Source: Lutjanus erythropterus (Eukaryota; Chordata; Actinopteri; Lutjaniformes; Lutjanidae). From it: a DNA stretch of 64,000 nucleotides. The DNA lies in contig CM034591.1 of NCBI GenBank assembly GCA_020091685.1, positions 23,465,312-23,529,311 on the forward strand, read 5' to 3'. This document shows, piece by piece, positions 60,021 through 64,000 of this stretch; the first letter of the stretch is position 1, and each line of letters begins with the position of its first letter. The notes under the pieces are model-generated. The model did not search any database. It saw nothing but the letters and a program-made list of their open reading frames with translations, and was not told the DNA's origin. The position numbers and the translations under genes are program-made.

Positions 60021-61157
60021 CTGAAAAGTCAGACAAAACAAGTGACGGGATGCTGCAAGAAAAAGGAAAAAGACGATATCTGCTGCAACTTCTATAGGCA
60101 CTGGGCTCATGTACTGCATCTTCTGCAAGACAAGAAAACATTTGTGATCTTGTTTGTTTAAATAATAAAACTGAATCAAAATTTTTCATGAACTTTTTTT
60201 GGGGGGTTGTACAGTATAAAGTCAAACGGAAATTTATGAAACAAAGCACTTACTATTTACTTCTGTTAGTGAATGTAAGAAATTTAAGAGTGTTTCAGCA
60301 TGCAGTAATATTTTCACTGGTCCATTGTCTTATCCCTAACCAACACTTTGTGTATACTGTACTACTGTGCTTGGTCTACCTCCCTGTGGACTGGATGGTT
60401 ACTAACAGCTCATCCACTATTGCTTAGGGGTCTTATTTTGTTCTAGAAGAAAGACTTTATACTGTCAAACTCAGACATCCCATGTGATTGAAGGCCGATG
60501 GGCATGGAACTCTCAGAGCTGCCCTCAAAGCTGCAACAATGCCTGCTTTCACACAGCCAACTTGTGGTGGGTGGAGTGGAAGAACAAAGGCAGACTTGTT
60601 AGGGTTTAGATGCCTTTATTATTCTTTTATTTGGCTGCAATTTCTTGTCTATCTGCCCATATTCATTAAGATTTTTGGCTACATTGGCTTGTGGGGTCTG
60701 TGGCTCTAGGAGTAGTTACTGTATGTGACTCAAAAACACATCAAGCACTCCACTTTTCTTTTGTAGAAATCAATGTACAGAAACTTAATCATTAAAAATG
60801 GATGAATATTCCCTTTATCTCATTATATATTCTTACATGTACTGAAAACCAATAAAATTAAAACACATGGTGATTCAGGCCAGACAGAAAACAACAAATA
60901 TCAGGGCACAAAATTAAAATAAATTATTCATACAGCAATTACAGAGCAGATCAAACCCTATTAATTACAACTGTTCAGTTTTTACTTTTTAAGATTGACT
61001 GTACACATTCTAAAAGTATAATCACAATCACATCTGGCCACCTAAAGGTACTTCAACATCAGTTAAATTATCACAAGACTCAACAAAGACACAAAATAAA
61101 GCTACTTTAGTGAACTATAAAAAACACACATAATCAAAACACTAAAAAAAAAAACAA

Positions 61158-62016
61158 TTTAAAGGACCAGTGTGTAAGATTCAGGGGATTTACTGGTTGA
61201 ATATGGCAGAAATTGATTATAATATTCTTAAATATATTTTCATTAATGTATAATCTCCTGAAAATAAGAATCATTATGTTTCTACAGTGGATGTGGGTTC
61301 TCTTCCACACCACCCGCTGTCATGTTGCACTGCCATGTTTGAGAATCTTGATCCATATTTGATCAATACTGCCCAGTTTTACAGCTTGATCTAAGTTTTG
61401 ACAGTGTCCACTGGAAACGGAAACACAACGGCGGCTGGCGGGTCGTCATCTTTCTTGTATTACAGCTAAACAGTACACTACTTTTAAGCCAGAAATGGGC
61501 AATGCAGTAACAGAATCTTGATTCATGTTTGATCAGTTCTGTCTGGTTTTACAGTTTGATCTGAACTTCATGAGCCTTGTGTGTTGCACTGGCGGGACTC
61601 AGTGAGAATGACTTGTCAATCACATGTTGACTCGTACTAAATCATACCCTGATTTATCATCTCTTATAACAAAATGAACATCATGCTGTGTGGAGGATTT
61701 GAAACTAGCGATTCAGACCATTAATTCATTAGGACACTGTTGACTGAGGCCTTAAATCAAGTGAGAAGTAGGTTCATTTTCTCATACAATTAGACTTGTT
61801 TTTGCAACCAGTGGAGTCGCCCCCTACTGGCCATAAGAAAGAATGCATGTTTAAGACACTTTCTCATTGGCTTCACTTTTCAGACCCAGAAACTCCATCC
61901 ACTTATTCTACAGTCTACGGTTCTCCAGCACACTTGGAACGGTATGGTGAAGCAAGTTGGTTACAATCTGCAACATCACCACTAGATGCCACTAAATCCT
62001 ACACATTGCGCCTTTG
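61158..62016 (+). mobile_element. MITE, full length with both ends (GGACCAGTGTGTAAGATT family)
   Basis: The left end, TTTAAAGGACCAGTGTGTAA at 61158, and the right end, 'ctaaatcctacacattgcgc' then CTTTGA ending about 62016, are imperfect inverted repeats. Internal landmarks include 'ttaatgtataatctcctgaa' and 'ttacaatctgcaacatcacc'. At ~860 bp it is longer than the copy at 52379. A tandem-like pair inside ('aatcttgatccatatttgat' near 61345 and 'aatcttgattcatgtttgat' near 61513) suggests internal duplication. A 73-codon frame at 61796-62017 lies wholly within the element. Confidence 0.8.
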
Positions 62017-62165
62017 ACAGACCCCGCCCCCTTTCATATTGTGTCAAGAGCTTGTCATTAATGGATGGATGTCAGTCCCTGAGACTGGAAAAGGTGGGAT
62101 CTTCCCAATCAAAGTGATGCCCAAATCTGTTTAGGTGCACTCTCTCCTGGCTCTGCAGAAAGTCT

Positions 62166-62298
62166 TTAACTCTGCACACGTGGCTGCTGGGAAGACACAG
62201 GCTCGGGGAGGTTGGCAGTCAAGACTCTTCTCCTCTTCTTCATCTTCTGTCGGCCCTCTGCTTGACTAATCAGAACTCCCCTCACAGTCAGAGCACAG
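62166..62298 (-). CDS. Candidate terminal exon of an unidentified minus-strand gene
   Basis: A pyrimidine-rich acceptor (TCTCTTGTGCTTTAG) ends at 62299. The following frame stays open for 43 codons to a TAA at 62166-62168, reading CALTVRGVLISQAEGRQKMK, then KRRRVLTANLPEP and a polar end. The KMKKRRR cluster resembles a nuclear localisation signal. It would be spliced in phase 2 from an exon beyond 64000. A second possible acceptor lies 18 nt further in. I do not recognise the protein; no supporting exon is seen in the window. Confidence 0.25.
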
Positions 62299-62632
62299 CT
62301 AAAGCACAAGAGACTTCATTCAGACAACACATGCAATAAATGGATGATCAAAGAGCATGAAGGCAGCCAAAAACAAAGGCTGTCACAATGCACTATTTAT
62401 TGTTAGTTTTGTGTTAAAGCAACAAGGTGATGCTCAAGGTTGGGTATTGTTTAAATTTCCTGGAGGCAGCAGAGACAGAATAACCCTGATGATGTCATCA
62501 GGTGTCTGATAAAAGAGCGCATTATGAGAGATGCAGGACCAAGTGTTTTTTTTTTTGTTTTTTTTTATAAACTTGTTTCTTATTTAGATTTGAGCCCAAC
62601 CAGTACTAAAAAATTATGGTGTATATGTTGTC

Positions 62633-62660
62633 CAATATATACTGATATCAGTATATATTG
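62633..62660. repeat. 28-bp perfect palindrome
   Basis: CAATATATACTGAT followed by its exact reverse complement. Surrounding 'gcccaaccagtact' and 'attagggcactgaaacgg' hint that it is part of a decayed MITE; no ends are defined. Confidence 0.8.
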
Positions 62661-63432
62661 ATTAGGGCACTGAAACGGTACACTTTCATTGATATTTTCA
62701 ATAACTATACATAAAATGTCATTCTTGAGAACTGGGACAAATCATGTTCCACCACCACACCTTATTTAGAAAAACTTGAAAAATTATTAATACCAACAAA
62801 ATGTAATCTTTAAGGATGTATGTATGTGAAATATGTCATTTACAAACTGTGCCAGAAAACACCCTTGTCTCAGACAAGAATTGACATCTTCAGACAATTT
62901 AAAAAGTGTGTCAAAAGCCCTCAAAATCGAAAACTTATCTAAAAAATACCTACTGATAACATAAATAAAAAAAGGGAATTATAATGTATATCATAATCTT
63001 TGTTTTCAAGTTGATTTTTTACTCAAATGTTGGCGCTTTAAAGTTGCGTACCAGTTTTCCATTTACAAAAACATGATTTAATCAGGCATAAAAAGACCCT
63101 AACGACCCCTGTGTCACTTCCAAACTTTAAAAAGGCAGGAATACTGCTTAAGCACTTGTAAACTTCGTATTTTTTGACAAATTAATTATATAATATCGTT
63201 ATCACATGAGTCTCAACCATAACATATCAACTCCATAGCTCTTCTAAATCCAAGCTCGATATGAATTGTGGTTTAAAATTATGTATTTTATTTAGCATTA
63301 AGAGAACTCTTAGCAACTTTAAAAAATACAACCGTCACTCACTTCCTTTTTGATCCAGCTCCTTTTTGTTTTTCTGGACATGTGTACCCTACACCATGTT
63401 TGTTTTTTGCAATACTAAATTACTGAAGTCTC

Positions 63433-63470
63433 CCTTAAAGGGACAGTTTGCATTATTTGCACTGCTTTAT
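63433..63470 (+). mobile_element. Terminus of a TTAA-type MITE
   Basis: CTTAAAGGGACAGTTTGCAT repeats the TTAA-AGGGACAGTT start of the element at 8139-8475. The opposite end is not found before the window ends, so the copy is partial or continues past 64000. Confidence 0.5.
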
Positions 63471-64000
63471 ACTGCTGTCAGACAGCCTTTTCTGATGTGA
63501 AACAGCTGTTACACCAGTCAAAAATCACTCTCTATCATTCAACTCCACTGGCAAAATTAATGATTTTACTCCGCAGAACATGGGAGTTGTTGGTCTACTG
63601 CTGCCTCCACCTGTTAATCAGTTTATTTTGTGACTTCAGTGTTTTAAAAAGGTGAATTCAGATTCACTGAAGTCCTCAACCTCACTTCAAATAACCTGAG
63701 CTCTCCTTTTAATCAAAAGATGCCGATCCAACCAGCGACATTGCAAGAAGTCTGGCTAAATAAAATAGTCTAAAAATGTAAACATTTTGATTTAAGATTA
63801 AGTAAAGAATAACTGCATGTCCGTGTCAACTTGCTGTACTTGGAAAACTATAGAAATGATCCTTGAAAGTTTAGTCTTAGCTTTTGAGACACTGATGCAT
63901 TTCGTGGGTCAGTGGAGTTTCTGTAGCCGGCACTAATGATGCCTCATATGTATCAGGTTAGTGACCTCTGCCAATCACATCTCTGTGTGCCCGTCACCAT

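Larger units (their letters stand above)
55571..64000. other. Region downstream of dhx38 without a secure gene
   Basis: 55740-56060 holds decayed pieces of hAT-family MITE. 56380-57770 is a repeat-poor, GC-richer block with CNE character. 58520-58945 and 61158-62016 are MITEs. 59940-60020 (minus) has exon-like splice sites but no coding potential. 62166-62298 (minus) may be a terminal coding exon. The sequence after 62300 is AT-rich apart from a 28-bp palindrome at 62633-62660 and a TTAA-MITE terminus near 63435. Confidence 0.5.

Noticed and set aside
61796-62017. 73-codon frame before the right MITE end
   Set aside because: Lies within the MITE and encodes nothing recognisable.

Overview
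This is a vertebrate nuclear segment, almost certainly from a ray-finned (probably percomorph) fish. The evidence is short GT-AG exons separated by small to medium AT-rich introns, two genes recognisable as vertebrate cyb5b and dhx38, and many terminal-inverted-repeat elements of teleost type (hAT-like pieces starting TAGGGCTGCAAC, CAGGG or CAGTGG, TTAA-type MITEs, CR1/L2 and L1-type LINE tails). I see no tRNA or rRNA gene, CRISPR array, bacterial-type operon or recognisable retroviral element.

Layout. 1-6.4 kb is gene-poor, with a GATA microsatellite and a LINE tail. 6.5-11.3 kb (+) holds a two-exon class A GPCR of 363 residues that I cannot assign to a named subfamily. 11.3-19.8 kb is repeat-rich: a duplicated 3' block, a dispersed repeat, a ~1.04 kb TIR transposon, a LINE C-terminal fragment and a strong inverted repeat. 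19.9-26.2 kb (-) is cyb5b: five coding exons, 160 residues, an outer-mitochondrial cytochrome b5, with a long 3' UTR. 26.3-29.8 kb is the head-to-head gap, containing an L1-like fragment. 29.9-54.7 kb (+) is dhx38 (PRP16): one noncoding and 26 coding exons giving 1258 residues. 54.8-64 kb has no secure gene, but holds CNE-like sequence, several MITEs and one possible terminal exon of a minus-strand gene that continues past the window.

The three genes do not form a functional system: an orphan-type surface receptor, a tail-anchored mitochondrial haem protein and a spliceosomal ATPase. Their linkage is informative, because CYB5B and DHX38 both lie on human 16q22, where DHX38 sits beside the ZFHX3 regulatory desert. 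Non-repetitive CNE-like blocks in dhx38 introns and downstream fit a bystander role for dhx38 in such a regulatory landscape; this is inference.

The observations most worth checking are a possible alternative 3' terminal exon in the last dhx38 intron, the CNE-like blocks, a repeat family carrying a preserved splice-acceptor-plus-open-frame segment, two NAGNAG acceptors, and a 35-bp-arm hairpin. I found no convincing new biological system. All exon coordinates were read by eye from splice signals, frame continuity and remembered family sequences, without any alignment or search.
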